Shown: positions 16,349-24,410, counted from the stretch's first letter. The stretch: 64,000 nucleotides of DNA from DAOTVC01 sp034437215 (GCA_034437215.1 DAOTVC010000101.1:16265-80264); one strand, 5' to 3'. Numbers and translations are program-made. Notes: generated from the sequence alone by a model not told the origin.

Positions 16349-16858
16349 CTACTCGTACTTGCGCAGGGACTTGGCGATGTCCGAGGGGTTGATGCGTCCC
16401 ACGATGTCCTCGTCGATCACCACGATCGGCGCCTGGGAGCAGGCGCCCACGCAGCGGCAGATCTCCAGGGTGAAGCGCCCGTCCTCGGTGGTCTCGTTCA
16501 CGTCAATCTCGAGCAGCTGCTTGAGCTTCTCGGTGAGGGAAGGCGCCCCGCGCACGTAGCAGGCAGTGCCCAGACAGACGCTGACCTTGTGCCGACCGAT
16601 GGGCACCATGCGGAAGGAGGAGTAGAAGGTCAGCACTCCGTAGAGATGGCTGAGGGGCACATCCAGCTCCTGCGCGATGTAGCGCTGCATGGGAAGCGAG
16701 ATGTAGCCCACCTCCTCCTGGACCAGCGTCAGCACCAGCATCGTCGCGCCGGGGCGGTCCCGGTGCTCAGCCAGTACCTCGTCAAGGACCTCTTTCTCTT
16801 CAGCTCGCAGCTCTTCTTCGTCGACCTGTGCCGGAATTGCGGTCGGATTTTCGCTCAT
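16349..16858 (-). CDS. NuoE/HydC-like [2Fe-2S] subunit
   Basis: This 169-residue protein is the complex I 24-kDa-like subunit. The [2Fe-2S] ligands are in CLGTACYVRG and CRCVGACSQAP; LSHLYGVLTFYSSF is the conserved helical part. It is the first gene behind a good promoter at 16924-16951 and heads the electron-transfer part of the hydrogenase operon. It matches canonical HydC/HndA more closely than the diverged copy at 12944-13471. Confidence 0.95.
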   Translation of the reverse strand: MSENPTAIPAQVDEEELRAEEKEVLDEVLAEHRDRPGATMLVLTLVQEEVGYISLPMQRYIAQELDVPLSHLYGVLTFYSSFRMVPIGRHKVSVCLGTACYVRGAPSLTEKLKQLLEIDVNETTEDGRFTLEICRCVGACSQAPIVVIDEDIVGRINPSDIAKSLRKYE

Positions 16859-16923
16859 CTTCTTTCACCTCATGTCATGACCATAATCCAACAACTGACA
16901 TACGGGGGCGCAGCCCACCGTAC

Positions 16924-16951
16924 ATTATAACGAGAACCTACCCTTTCCCAA
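16924..16951 (-). promoter_or_regulatory. Promoter of the hydrogenase structural genes
   Basis: On the minus strand TTGGGA (16946-16951) and a perfect TATAAT (16924-16929) are 16 bp apart, about 66 bp before the NuoE start. This allows the structural genes to be expressed apart from the regulatory genes upstream. Confidence 0.65.
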
Positions 16952-17000
16952 GTGACATTGGTCGTCCTTTTACCTGCGGAGCTTCAAAGGCCTCCCCCGT

Positions 17001-17744
17001 TCAGGGGATGTAGGCGCGCCGTCCTCCCTCCTCCCGCAGAGCCCGGCGCAGCGCGCCAATCGAGGGTCGTTCGTCCAGGACGAAGATCGTCAGCACCCCG
17101 CCGATGGCGTCCAACCAGTGGGCGTCGGAGCCGCCGACGAGGGGGAGCGCCGGCAAAAAGGGAAAGCGCTCTCGGGCCTGGGAGGGCCGCAGATTCGGCG
17201 AGAGTTCGGCGGCGTCGACGACCAGCCCCTCGGGCCAGAGCCCCAACACCCCCAGCAACCCCTTCGCCGGGCGATCGATGTGGGCCGGGATGACCAATCC
17301 TCCCAGGGCGTGCACCTCCGTCACCGCCTCCTCCAACGCCAGTTGGCTCGGGCCCTGGTAGAAGTGCAGGTCCTCGGAGACGAAATCCCCCTCGGCGTCC
17401 ACGACGAACTGCGGGCCGAAGCGCTCGGCGTCGTTCTCCAGCGGCAGCAGTCGGGGGGTCACCTTCGCCTGCCAGGCCTCCGCCTGCTCGAGGGTATCGA
17501 AGAGGCAGAGCAGCTCCACCTCCTCGCGGGCCTGGAACTCCATGCCGGGCAGCACCGTCAAACCGGTGCCCTCCGCCGCCTCCAACACCGCACCCGCATT
17601 CCCCACCGCATTGTGGTCGGTGACGGCGATGACGTCCAATCCCTTGAGCAGCGCCTCCTGGACGATAAAGGGCGGGATCATCTCCACCTCCGCGCAGGCA
17701 GAGAGGACCGTGTGAAGGTGCAAGTCGGCCCGGTACTCGCGCAC
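17001..17744 (-). CDS. PHP-domain phosphoesterase of hydrogenase regulatory cluster
   Basis: This 247-residue protein has the four PHP metal motifs: DLHLHT at the N-terminus, VTDHNA, PGMEF followed by a conserved His (IPAHIDRP), and GGSDAHWLDAIGG near the end. PHP proteins hydrolyse phosphoesters, for example histidinol phosphate, nucleotides or cyclic products. Here the gene lies between DRTGG and NuoE genes, as in many clostridial and Thermotoga hydrogenase clusters, where its substrate is unknown. A role in signalling to the hydrogenase, perhaps by destroying a nucleotide ligand of the CBS/DRTGG proteins, is inference. Confidence 0.9.
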   Translation of the reverse strand: MREYRADLHLHTVLSACAEVEMIPPFIVQEALLKGLDVIAVTDHNAVGNAGAVLEAAEGTGLTVLPGMEFQAREEVELLCLFDTLEQAEAWQAKVTPRLLPLENDAERFGPQFVVDAEGDFVSEDLHFYQGPSQLALEEAVTEVHALGGLVIPAHIDRPAKGLLGVLGLWPEGLVVDAAELSPNLRPSQARERFPFLPALPLVGGSDAHWLDAIGGVLTIFVLDERPSIGALRRALREEGGRRAYIP

Positions 17745-17755
17745 GACCGGCGTGC

Positions 17756-18088
17756 TCAGAAGCCGAGTGGGATCAGTGCGCGGACGGTCTCGAAGGTGGG
17801 CAGCTCGCTGGAGAGGAGGACGACGCCCTCCTCCTGAGCCTTCTGGACCGTCTCGGCGGGCACGGCAGCCCCTTCGGTCACGACGACGCCGGCGACGCCG
17901 AGCAGGGAGGCGACGGCGACGATATTCAGGTGGGTCTGCAGCGTGAACCAGAGCTGCCCCTCACGGGCCCCGGCCATCACGCAACTCAGGAGATCGGCCA
18001 CGTACCCCCCGGTCACCTCCCGGTCGAGGCTCTCCTGCCCCGCCAGAACCTTGAATCCCAACTTCTCGACGATCTCTTGGATAGTCAC
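17756..18088 (-). CDS. DRTGG-domain protein
   Basis: This 110-residue protein is a stand-alone DRTGG domain (LDREVTGGYVADLLSCVM, then GQLWFTLQTHLNIVAVA and GVAGVVVTEG). The domain is found with CBS pairs and in regulatory parts of enzymes and is thought to bind a ligand. GTG at 18088 is chosen because GAGGAGA is just upstream and the fold starts there; the longer frame upstream is low-complexity. It is 11 bp before the PHP gene. Confidence 0.85.
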   Translation of the reverse strand: MTIQEIVEKLGFKVLAGQESLDREVTGGYVADLLSCVMAGAREGQLWFTLQTHLNIVAVASLLGVAGVVVTEGAAVPAETVQKAQEEGVVLLSSELPTFETVRALIPLGF

Positions 18089-18128
18089 GAATCTCCTCGC
18101 TTTGCTAGTAGGGTCAGATCCCAGATAC

Positions 18129-19103
18129 TCACGCCTCGACGGAGGTCTCGCTGGGCGGCACCTCAAAGATCATCTCCACCCGGGTGCCCACCCCCACCGC
18201 CGACCAGATGTTGAGGCTGTCGGCACAGCGCTCGATGTTCGTGAGCCCCATGCCGGCGCCGAAGCCCATCTCCCGCGCCATCTCGGAGGCCGTGGTGAAA
18301 CCCGGCTGGCGAGCACGCGCGACGTCGGGAATGCCCGGCCCTGCATCGTGGGCCACGACGATGATCTCGTCGGGCCGAATCTCGGCGACGATGTGTCCCC
18401 CGTCGTCGGTGTGGATGATGAGATTGACCTCGGCCTCGTAGGTCGCGATGGCGACCCGGCGCGCCAGCTGCGCCGAACCGCCGATGTGCTGCAGCGCGCG
18501 CTTGATCTTGGCGGAGGCCTGCCCCCCGCTGGTGAAGTCCCCCACCCGCACCTTATAGCGCAAAATGAGGCTCGTCTCGCTCGACTCCAGCGCCTCGAAG
18601 AAGCGCCGGGGCTCCCGATGTCGCTGCAACTGCTCGGCTTCATCGTAGATATCGTGTAGAGCTTTCAGAAGGCCCGCGGTGATGTCGCCCTTCGTCAGGA
18701 TGCCCTGCAAGCGTCCCTCGTCGTCCAAGGCCACCAACCGCCCCACCCCGGTCGCATCCATCCGCTTCAGGGCCTCGACCACCGGCTCCTCGACGTGAGC
18801 GCTGATGACGTCCACCGTCATGAGCTCACCGACCGGCTCATCCAACCGCTGCTGCTCCATAGCGCGAATAAGATCCTCGACGCTGACAATCCCTACCAGC
18901 TGCTCATCGTCCACGATGGGAATCCCTGAGATGCGGTGGACGCGCATCAGTTCTTTTACCTCTCGCATGGAGACATCAGAGGGGAGGGTGTAGACCTCGG
19001 TGGTCATGACCCGCTCGACCTTCAACTCGCGCGTCAACTCATGCATGATGGTGAGCGGGAAGTCCCGCTCCATCATCCCGAAGAGGGAGAACTGTTGGCT
19101 CAT
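18129..19103 (-). CDS. CBS-pair protein fused to anti-sigma-factor-like ATPase
   Basis: This 324-residue protein joins two CBS motifs (about 30-160; VMTTEVYTLPSDVSMREV and LMTVDVISAHVEEPV, GRLVALDDEGRLQGILTKGDI) to a Bergerat ATPase of RsbW/SpoIIAB type (about 190-310; YEAEVNLIIHT, VAHDAGPGI, GFGAGMGLTNI). CBS pairs bind adenine nucleotides or SAM, so the protein may sense energy state and act on a partner through its ATPase/kinase-like domain. The fusion is known from hydrogenase gene neighbourhoods of fermentative anaerobes but its target is not established. Its ATG overlaps the stop of the upstream DRTGG gene. Confidence 0.9.
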   Translation of the reverse strand: MSQQFSLFGMMERDFPLTIMHELTRELKVERVMTTEVYTLPSDVSMREVKELMRVHRISGIPIVDDEQLVGIVSVEDLIRAMEQQRLDEPVGELMTVDVISAHVEEPVVEALKRMDATGVGRLVALDDEGRLQGILTKGDITAGLLKALHDIYDEAEQLQRHREPRRFFEALESSETSLILRYKVRVGDFTSGGQASAKIKRALQHIGGSAQLARRVAIATYEAEVNLIIHTDDGGHIVAEIRPDEIIVVAHDAGPGIPDVARARQPGFTTASEMAREMGFGAGMGLTNIERCADSLNIWSAVGVGTRVEMIFEVPPSETSVEA

Positions 19104-19465
19104 GCTTGCTGGAGGATGGGCACTTTCCCAAGACCGGGGAGACCGGCAGCGTAGAGAAGGCCACAGGTCTCGTACATGGTATAGGGTGAGATCAGGACCC
19201 CGATACCGATCTCGTACGCCAGTTCGAGGATCGGTGCCTGAGGGTACTTGCCCCGCACAAAGAGGATGGCGGGCAGATCAGACATCTCGGCGGTGCGCAC
19301 GGCCTGCAAGTTGACCAGGCCGGTGATCATCAACATCTGAGGTTGGGCAAAGACCAGAATATCGCTCATCAGGTCGGCAGCAAAGGCGCAGGTCAGCTCG
19401 ATATCCATCCCCGGACGAACAAGGATTTCGCCACTGATGGCCTCTACGATTTCGTTTACTTTCAT
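19100..19465 (-). CDS. DRTGG-like regulatory protein, first gene of hydrogenase regulatory operon
   Basis: This 121-residue protein resembles the DRTGG family (CAFAADLMSDILVFAQPQML, then NLQAVRTAEMSDLPAILFVRG), though the DRTGG box itself is changed to ELTCAFA. It is related to the protein at 17756-18088. The ATG has GGAGGC upstream and its stop overlaps the CBS-ATPase start. It begins the minus-strand run that leads to the hydrogenase genes and has an extended -10 promoter just upstream. Confidence 0.82.
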   Translation of the reverse strand: MKVNEIVEAISGEILVRPGMDIELTCAFAADLMSDILVFAQPQMLMITGLVNLQAVRTAEMSDLPAILFVRGKYPQAPILELAYEIGIGVLISPYTMYETCGLLYAAGLPGLGKVPILQQA

Positions 19466-19513
19466 GGGTGCCTCCGTACAAGGGACAACAGGCGGTCGGA
19501 TAACATCCCTACA

Positions 19514-19522
19514 ATTATACCA
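19514..19522 (-). promoter_or_regulatory. Extended -10 promoter of the hydrogenase regulatory genes
   Basis: The minus strand reads TGGTATAAT (TGnTATAAT) 49 bp before the DRTGG start. No good -35 element is visible, as expected for an extended -10. It is divergent from the promoter at 19537-19565. Confidence 0.6.
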
Positions 19523-19536
19523 CAGCCCGCGGAGAT

Positions 19537-19565
19537 TTGAGCAAATGGTTAAAGCTGAGTATAAT
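19537..19565 (+). promoter_or_regulatory. Sigma-70 promoter of the gene at 19617
   Basis: TTGAGC (19537-19542), 17-bp spacer and perfect TATAAT (19560-19565). Confidence 0.75.
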
Positions 19566-19616
19566 TAAGGTAGAGTGGCAGCTTCTCTAGAGAGCCCAAC
19601 TTGAAAGGAGCACGAC

Positions 19617-20303
19617 GTGGAGGATCTACTGCTTCCGGCACTCATCTTGGTTGGTCTGGGTATTATGGGGATCGCGGGAGGACTCATCGTCTATCTCACC
19701 CGCGGCAGCGGTGGTGGCAGCAAGCCAACCGGCAGCGCTGTCCCCAAGCCCTCTCGTTCGGTAGGCAACGCCTTTCTCATGGTAGACCGCAACGATCGAG
19801 GTATCTGGGAGGTCTTCGTCAATGGCGTCTCTTATCGCACCCTGGAAGCGGTACCTGAGGAGGAGGAGCGCCAGCGGGTGATCGAGGCCGTGCGCCTTCT
19901 GGCAGCCTTCAGTCGCCAGTACCTCGAGAAGCAGAAGCGTGAGAAATCACAGCCGAAGAGGGTCCAGGCAGCAGCGCGGCAGCTCACGCCCGCTCCTCCC
20001 GGCGAGCGGCTCACCATCCCCAGATCTACTCCGGAGAGGGAGTCGCCCACCGTACTGCGGCCGGCCGCCCCCCCCTCCCTTCTGCCCCAGATCAACTTCG
20101 CTCAGGAGGTGGGGGAGATCGTGGAGGACCTGCAGCGACGGCGCCCCTCGTTGGCGGCTCGGGCGATCATGTTGCGCAACGCGCCCGACGGGGAGATCGA
20201 TTTCATCATCGATGGCGTGGTCTATCGCCGGCCTGACGACATCCCCGACCTCGAGATCCAGGCCCTCATTCGGGAGGCCATCCACATCTGGGAAGAGCGT
20301 TGA
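19617..20303 (+). CDS. Single-pass membrane-anchored protein of unknown function
   Basis: This 228-residue protein begins with GTG, preceded by AAAGGAG. Residues 3-28 form one transmembrane helix (LLLPALILVGLGIMGIAGG), followed by a Gly/Ser-rich linker. Two similar short segments follow: VDRNDRGIWEVFVNGVSYRTLEAVP at about 56-80 and NAPDGEIDFIIDGVVYRRPDDIP near 190-212, both of the form polar turn, beta-strand, (N/D)GVxYRxxxxxP. Between them is a basic, proline-rich region. The paired repeats suggest two copies of a small beta domain on the cytoplasmic side. No family is recognised. It is a monocistronic unit with clear promoter and terminator. Confidence 0.85.
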   Translation: MEDLLLPALILVGLGIMGIAGGLIVYLTRGSGGGSKPTGSAVPKPSRSVGNAFLMVDRNDRGIWEVFVNGVSYRTLEAVPEEEERQRVIEAVRLLAAFSRQYLEKQKREKSQPKRVQAAARQLTPAPPGERLTIPRSTPERESPTVLRPAAPPSLLPQINFAQEVGEIVEDLQRRRPSLAARAIMLRNAPDGEIDFIIDGVVYRRPDDIPDLEIQALIREAIHIWEER

Positions 20304-20320
20304 TGGTGCTCCCCATCCGG

Positions 20321-20350
20321 AAACCGCCCGATATCGGGCGGTTTTCTTTT
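20321..20350 (+). terminator. Rho-independent terminator
   Basis: AAACCGCCCGATATCGGGCGGTTTTCTTTT: a 12-bp self-complementary stem with U-rich tail. Confidence 0.92.
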
Positions 20351-20367
20351 GGAGGAGACCTCAAACC

Positions 20368-20396
20368 TTGACCCTGAGCTCTCTTTACGGTAGAAT
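20368..20396 (+). promoter_or_regulatory. Promoter of miaB
   Basis: TTGACC (20368-20373), 17-bp spacer and TAGAAT (20391-20396), 22 bp before the miaB start. Confidence 0.75.
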
Positions 20397-20418
20397 GCTC
20401 TCGATATAAGGTCAAGAG

Positions 20419-21798
20419 ATGTCAGACAAACAACAGTACCACATTTGGACCATCGGATGTCAGATGAACGTCGCCGACTCCCAGCGCGTCGCCGCCGGCC
20501 TGGAACGTTTAGGCTATATGCCGGCAGAGCGCGCCGAGGAGGCGGACGTCGTCGTCCTGAACACCTGCGTGGTGCGCCAGCAGCCGGAGGACAAGGCCGT
20601 CGGGAGGTTGAATCAGCTGAAGCGCTTCAAGGAGCGCCATCCCGACCGCGTCCTGGCCCTCATGGGCTGCCTGGTGGGCGTCAAGTCGCCGGCGGAGCTG
20701 GAAGAGCGCTTCCCCTGGGTGGATCTCTACCTGCCCCCCTCGGATCCGACGGAGCTGTGGGCGCACCTGGCCGAGCACCAGCAACTGGATGAAGCACAGC
20801 TGCTTATCGCCGATGCCCAGGCCCGCCGGGTGGCCCTGGGGCGCACCGACACCATCCTGCCTCCCAGCGAGGAGGGGCGGGTGGTCTCCGCCTACCTGCC
20901 AGTTGTCCTGGGTTGCGCCCACGCCTGCACCTACTGCGTGATCCCTTACCGGCGGGGCGCCGAACGCAGCCGCCCCCTGGGAGCCGTCGTCGCCGAGGCC
21001 CGCCAGATGGCGGAGCAGGGCGTCAGAGAGGTCACCCTCCTGGGGCAGATCGTCGACCGCTACGGGTACGACCTCGATGAGTTTGCCGGCACGCAGATCC
21101 CGCCTCTGGTGACCCTGCTGGAGCGGGTACACGCGATCGAGGGGTTGGAGCGCATCCGTTTCCTCACCAGCCACCCCAACTGGATGAAGGATGCACTGTT
21201 GCAGGCCGTGGCGGCCCTGCCCAAGGTCTGTGAGCACATCGAGGTCCCCCTGCAATCGGGGGACGATACAGTCCTGGCCCGCATGCGGCGCGGTTACACC
21301 GCCGACGACTACCGGCGGCTGGTGGCCCGCATACGCCGCCTCATTCCCGGCGTCTCCATCGCCACCGACGTCATCGTCGGCTTTCCGGGGGAGACAGAGG
21401 CTCAGTTCGAGAACACCTACGCGCTCCTGGAGGAGCTGGCACTCGACAAGGCTCACATCGCCCGCTACTCGGCGCGCCCCCTGACCGTCGCCACCCGCTC
21501 CTACGAGGACGACGTCCCCTACCAGGAGAAAGAGCGCCGTCGCCGTGAGCTCGACGTACTGCAGGAGCGCATTCTCACGGAGAAGAACGCGCACTTCGTG
21601 GGGGAGACCGTCGAGATTCTGGTGGAGGGCAAGCAGGCGCGCACCGGACGCTGGTTTGGACGCACGCGCACCGCTCGTCTCGTCTTCTTCGAGGCGGAGG
21701 AGACGTGGCTGGGACGCAGCGCGTCGGTGACCGTCACCTGGGCCGGTCCCTGGTCCCTCGTTGGTGAGATACGTCGAGAGGAGAATCCCCATGACTGA
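20419..21798 (+). CDS. miaB: tRNA-2-methylthio-N6-dimethylallyladenosine synthase MiaB-like
   Basis: This 459-residue methylthiotransferase adds a methylthio group to i6A37 of tRNAs reading UNN codons, using two [4Fe-4S] clusters and SAM. The N-terminal UPF0004 domain has the auxiliary-cluster cysteines Cys14, Cys50 and Cys84. The radical SAM motif is CAHACTYC (Cys166, Cys170, Cys173) and a C-terminal TRAM domain follows (VGETVEILVEGKQARTG). MtaB or RimO are less likely because the spacing and the TIGCQMN start match MiaB. A small unknown gene overlaps its end by 8 bp. Confidence 0.95.
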   Translation: MSDKQQYHIWTIGCQMNVADSQRVAAGLERLGYMPAERAEEADVVVLNTCVVRQQPEDKAVGRLNQLKRFKERHPDRVLALMGCLVGVKSPAELEERFPWVDLYLPPSDPTELWAHLAEHQQLDEAQLLIADAQARRVALGRTDTILPPSEEGRVVSAYLPVVLGCAHACTYCVIPYRRGAERSRPLGAVVAEARQMAEQGVREVTLLGQIVDRYGYDLDEFAGTQIPPLVTLLERVHAIEGLERIRFLTSHPNWMKDALLQAVAALPKVCEHIEVPLQSGDDTVLARMRRGYTADDYRRLVARIRRLIPGVSIATDVIVGFPGETEAQFENTYALLEELALDKAHIARYSARPLTVATRSYEDDVPYQEKERRRRELDVLQERILTEKNAHFVGETVEILVEGKQARTGRWFGRTRTARLVFFEAEETWLGRSASVTVTWAGPWSLVGEIRREENPHD

Positions 21799-22267
21799 AC
21801 GCCTCGATCTGGGCGCCACGATGCGCGTCTACGCCGACGAAGCAGTCGCCATCGCCCAAGAGGACTTCCACATCCAGCTGGACTACTCGGAGGATAGTCT
21901 GGAGGACGTGGAGGCCATCCTCGACGCCCTCTACAACGCCCTCCCTCGCGACGAGTGGGGCGATCTGGATGCCGCCGCCGAGCTCCAGAAGTGGTTGGAC
22001 GAGATGTCGGTCTTCTGGGGCGCCTACGTCGGTGAGGTTATCCTGCACTACTGGGATGGGGAGTGGACCCTCCAGGTACCTCCCGACTTCAAGGAGACCA
22101 CGGCCCTGCGGGTGGGCAGCCTGCAGGTCTTCCCCATCTCCAAGATCTACCGACGCCTGCTCGAGGGGCTGGAGCACGACATCGTCGCCTTCTACGAGGA
22201 GATTATCTGGCACCTCTCCCAGATAGGCGGGCCGGAGGATCCCCCGCCTTTAGCCATCGCCGGCTAG
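21791..22267 (+). CDS. Conserved acidic protein of unknown function coupled to miaB
   Basis: This 158-residue soluble acidic protein has no signal or membrane segment. A central segment (FWGAYVGEVILHYWDGEWTL) resembles the compact alpha/beta core of small immunity-like or DUF3806-type proteins, but no family is assigned. The ATG at 21791 has GAGAGGAG upstream and lies inside the end of miaB (8-bp overlap, ATGACTGA), so it is probably translated after miaB. The longer frame starting 30 bases earlier lacks a ribosome site. Confidence 0.8.
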   Translation: MTERLDLGATMRVYADEAVAIAQEDFHIQLDYSEDSLEDVEAILDALYNALPRDEWGDLDAAAELQKWLDEMSVFWGAYVGEVILHYWDGEWTLQVPPDFKETTALRVGSLQVFPISKIYRRLLEGLEHDIVAFYEEIIWHLSQIGGPEDPPPLAIAG

Positions 22268-22346
22268 AGCCGACACCGCCGCTACACCGCGTCTTACGAC
22301 CGGTGCCCTTGTGGTATACTGGGCATAACACCTAAACTTGACTCCG

Positions 22347-22490
22347 CTGAAAAAAGATCTCTTATCATGGAGATCACGGAGATTTTTGATGTTAAACTTT
22401 ATAAATGTAACTTTCTGTTTAACTTATAAGAATCTCTATGATTTTCTCACTGTTCTCTCTGTCCTCCGTGGTGAAATAGAGTTCTTTCAG
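22347..22490. repeat. AT-rich foldback element in the spacer before the flavin oxidoreductase
   Basis: The 327-bp gap 22268-22594 has no gene. It holds an AT-rich island bounded by CTGAAA (22347-22352) and its complement TTTCAG (22485-22490). Inside, GTTAAAC and GTTTAAC form a central inverted pair and both flanks carry diverged copies of an ATGGAGATCACGGAGA-like phrase in opposite orientation. Base composition is unlike the GC-rich neighbours. A possible extended -10 (TGGTATACT) lies at about 22312-22320. Confidence 0.55.
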
Positions 22491-22594
22491 TAGAGCCAAA
22501 CTTAATTTCAAGACCAAACGGCGCTGAGGGATGCCACTCGCAACAGAGGCAGGCCGCACTGCAGACGTTTGGTGCTATCTTTGAGGAAGGCTCC

Positions 22595-23956
22595 ATGGAC
22601 ATCGGCATCATCGGCGCCGGCGTTACCGGTCTGACCGCAGCGTATGACCTTACCCGGCAAGGACACGAGGTCACCCTCTACGAAGCGCGCCCCTACGTGG
22701 GCGGGCTGGCTGCCGGCTTCAAGGACGAGAGGTGGGAGTGGCATCTGGAGCGCTTCTACCATCATATCTTCGCCAGCGATAGCGACATCATTGGGCTGGT
22801 CGAGGAGCTGGGGATCGAGGAGAGTCTCTTCTTTCCCGGCCCGGTGACCTCCATCTACAAGGAGGGCCGCCTCTACCCCATCAACAAGCCGCTGATCGGC
22901 CCCTGGCTGGAGAGGCTCCCGGTGGGCAAGCAGCTCTCCAATCTGAGCGACCTGGTGGCGACAGGGCTGCGGGTCTTGAGCTTCAAGCCCATCCCCTTCC
23001 TCGACCGCTTCCGCGTGGGGTTGGTCACGGCTTATCTGCGCTACACGCCCCGCTGGCAGCCCCTGGAGGCGGTGACGGCCCACGAGTGGCTCTCCCGTAC
23101 GGCGGGCGAGCGCGCCTACGAGGCCTTCTGGCAGCCCCTCCTCGAGGGCAAGTTCGGTGAGTACTACCGGGAGGTCAATGCGGCCTGGTTCTGGGCGCGG
23201 GTGGTGGCCCGCACGCCGAAACTCGGCTACTTCGAGGGTGGCTTCCAGTTCTTCCTCGACACCCTGGCGGATCAGGTGCGGGCGCAGGGGGGCGAGATCC
23301 TCCTCGAGCACCACGTCCGCGGCATTCGCGCCGCGGACGACGGAAGGCTGCGCCTGGAGCTGGGCACCGGGGAGCGCGTCCACGAGCGGGTCCTGGCGAC
23401 CATGTCACCGCTGATGTTGCGGGAGCGGGCGCCGGCGCTGCCCGCCGACTACGCCGCCGGTCTGGAGAATCTCAAGTCGATGGGGGCCGTGGTCCTGGTG
23501 CTGGCCCTCGAGCAGCCGGTCACCGACGAGCACTACTGGATCAACATCCCCAAGCGCGAGGGGTTTCCCTTCCTCTCCTTTGTGGAGCACACCAACTACA
23601 TCGATCCCCGCCACTATGGAGGCGATCACGTCGTCTACTGCGGTGACTACCTCTCCCCCGGTCATCCCTACTTCGAGATGGAGCCGGAGGCGCTGTTGGA
23701 GCAGTTTATCCCGGGTATCCGCCGCATCAACCCCGACTTCGATCGCAGTTGGATCCGCCGGAGTTGGAAGTTCAGCGAGATCTACGCCCAGCCCGTGCCC
23801 ATGGTCAACCACTCGGCGCTCATCCCGCCCCTGGAGACCCCCATCCCCAACCTCTACCTGGCGAACATGAGCCAGGTCTACCCCTGGGACCGGGGAACGA
23901 ACTACGCAGTGGAGATCGGTCGGCGAGCAGCGCGCCGGGTGCTACAGAAGACGTGA
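22595..23956 (+). CDS. NAD(P)/FAD-dependent oxidoreductase (amine-oxidase/protoporphyrinogen-oxidase-like)
   Basis: This 453-residue flavoprotein opens with the dinucleotide-binding IGAGVTGLTAAYDL and E31-type ARP..GG motif (YEARPYVGGLAAGF). The C-terminal FAD motif is ANMSQVYPWDRGTNYAVEIGR. It belongs to the flavin-containing amine oxidoreductase superfamily. Relatives are often found near sugar or polyprenyl-modifying genes and are called UDP-galactopyranose mutase-like, desaturase-like or HemY-like; the substrate is not clear. No membrane segment is visible. It probably forms a two-gene unit with the small gene 13 bp downstream. Confidence 0.88.
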   Translation: MDIGIIGAGVTGLTAAYDLTRQGHEVTLYEARPYVGGLAAGFKDERWEWHLERFYHHIFASDSDIIGLVEELGIEESLFFPGPVTSIYKEGRLYPINKPLIGPWLERLPVGKQLSNLSDLVATGLRVLSFKPIPFLDRFRVGLVTAYLRYTPRWQPLEAVTAHEWLSRTAGERAYEAFWQPLLEGKFGEYYREVNAAWFWARVVARTPKLGYFEGGFQFFLDTLADQVRAQGGEILLEHHVRGIRAADDGRLRLELGTGERVHERVLATMSPLMLRERAPALPADYAAGLENLKSMGAVVLVLALEQPVTDEHYWINIPKREGFPFLSFVEHTNYIDPRHYGGDHVVYCGDYLSPGHPYFEMEPEALLEQFIPGIRRINPDFDRSWIRRSWKFSEIYAQPVPMVNHSALIPPLETPIPNLYLANMSQVYPWDRGTNYAVEIGRRAARRVLQKT

Positions 23957-23969
23957 GGAAGGAGGAGAG

Positions 23970-24398
23970 ATGGCGATTGCCCGACCGATGAAGCGCAAGG
24001 AGAAGAAGGCCATCCGGTTTCTGGATACGTTGATCGAGGAGGTGCAGGCCAATCCCCGCTATCCCGTGCGCGGCTTACGTCAAGCTCAAGACTTTGCCCA
24101 GGCCCTCGTTCTCGCGGCCCTCTTCAATCCGGCGGAGCGCGAGCTCTTCGCGACCCTCTACGAACGACGGGATCAGATCACCGACGAGGAGATAGACAGC
24201 GAGATCGGTAATCTCTGTGAGCAGCAGGGCGAGGAGCACCTCTGTCGGGTCATCGCCTGGATCTTTGCCGGCAGAAGTGACGACCGCCTCATGCACTATC
24301 TCATGCGAACCCTCGAGGACGACCTCTGGCAGCCCGTCGCCGAGGAGCTACGAGCCCAGGGCCTCACAACCGAACACTTTATGTGGGAGATACGGTAA
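23970..24398 (+). CDS. Small helical protein of unknown function
   Basis: This 142-residue protein is predicted mostly helical and charged (MKRKEKKAIRFLDTLIEEVQ at the N-terminus, ERRDQITDEEIDSEIGNL in the middle). It contains two cysteines and no metal motif, signal or membrane segment. AGGAGGAG precedes the ATG. It follows the flavin oxidoreductase by 13 bp and is followed by a terminator, so the two are an operon. No family is recognised. Confidence 0.8.
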   Translation: MAIARPMKRKEKKAIRFLDTLIEEVQANPRYPVRGLRQAQDFAQALVLAALFNPAERELFATLYERRDQITDEEIDSEIGNLCEQQGEEHLCRVIAWIFAGRSDDRLMHYLMRTLEDDLWQPVAEELRAQGLTTEHFMWEIR

Positions 24399-24410
24399 CC
24401 CTCTCTTCCC

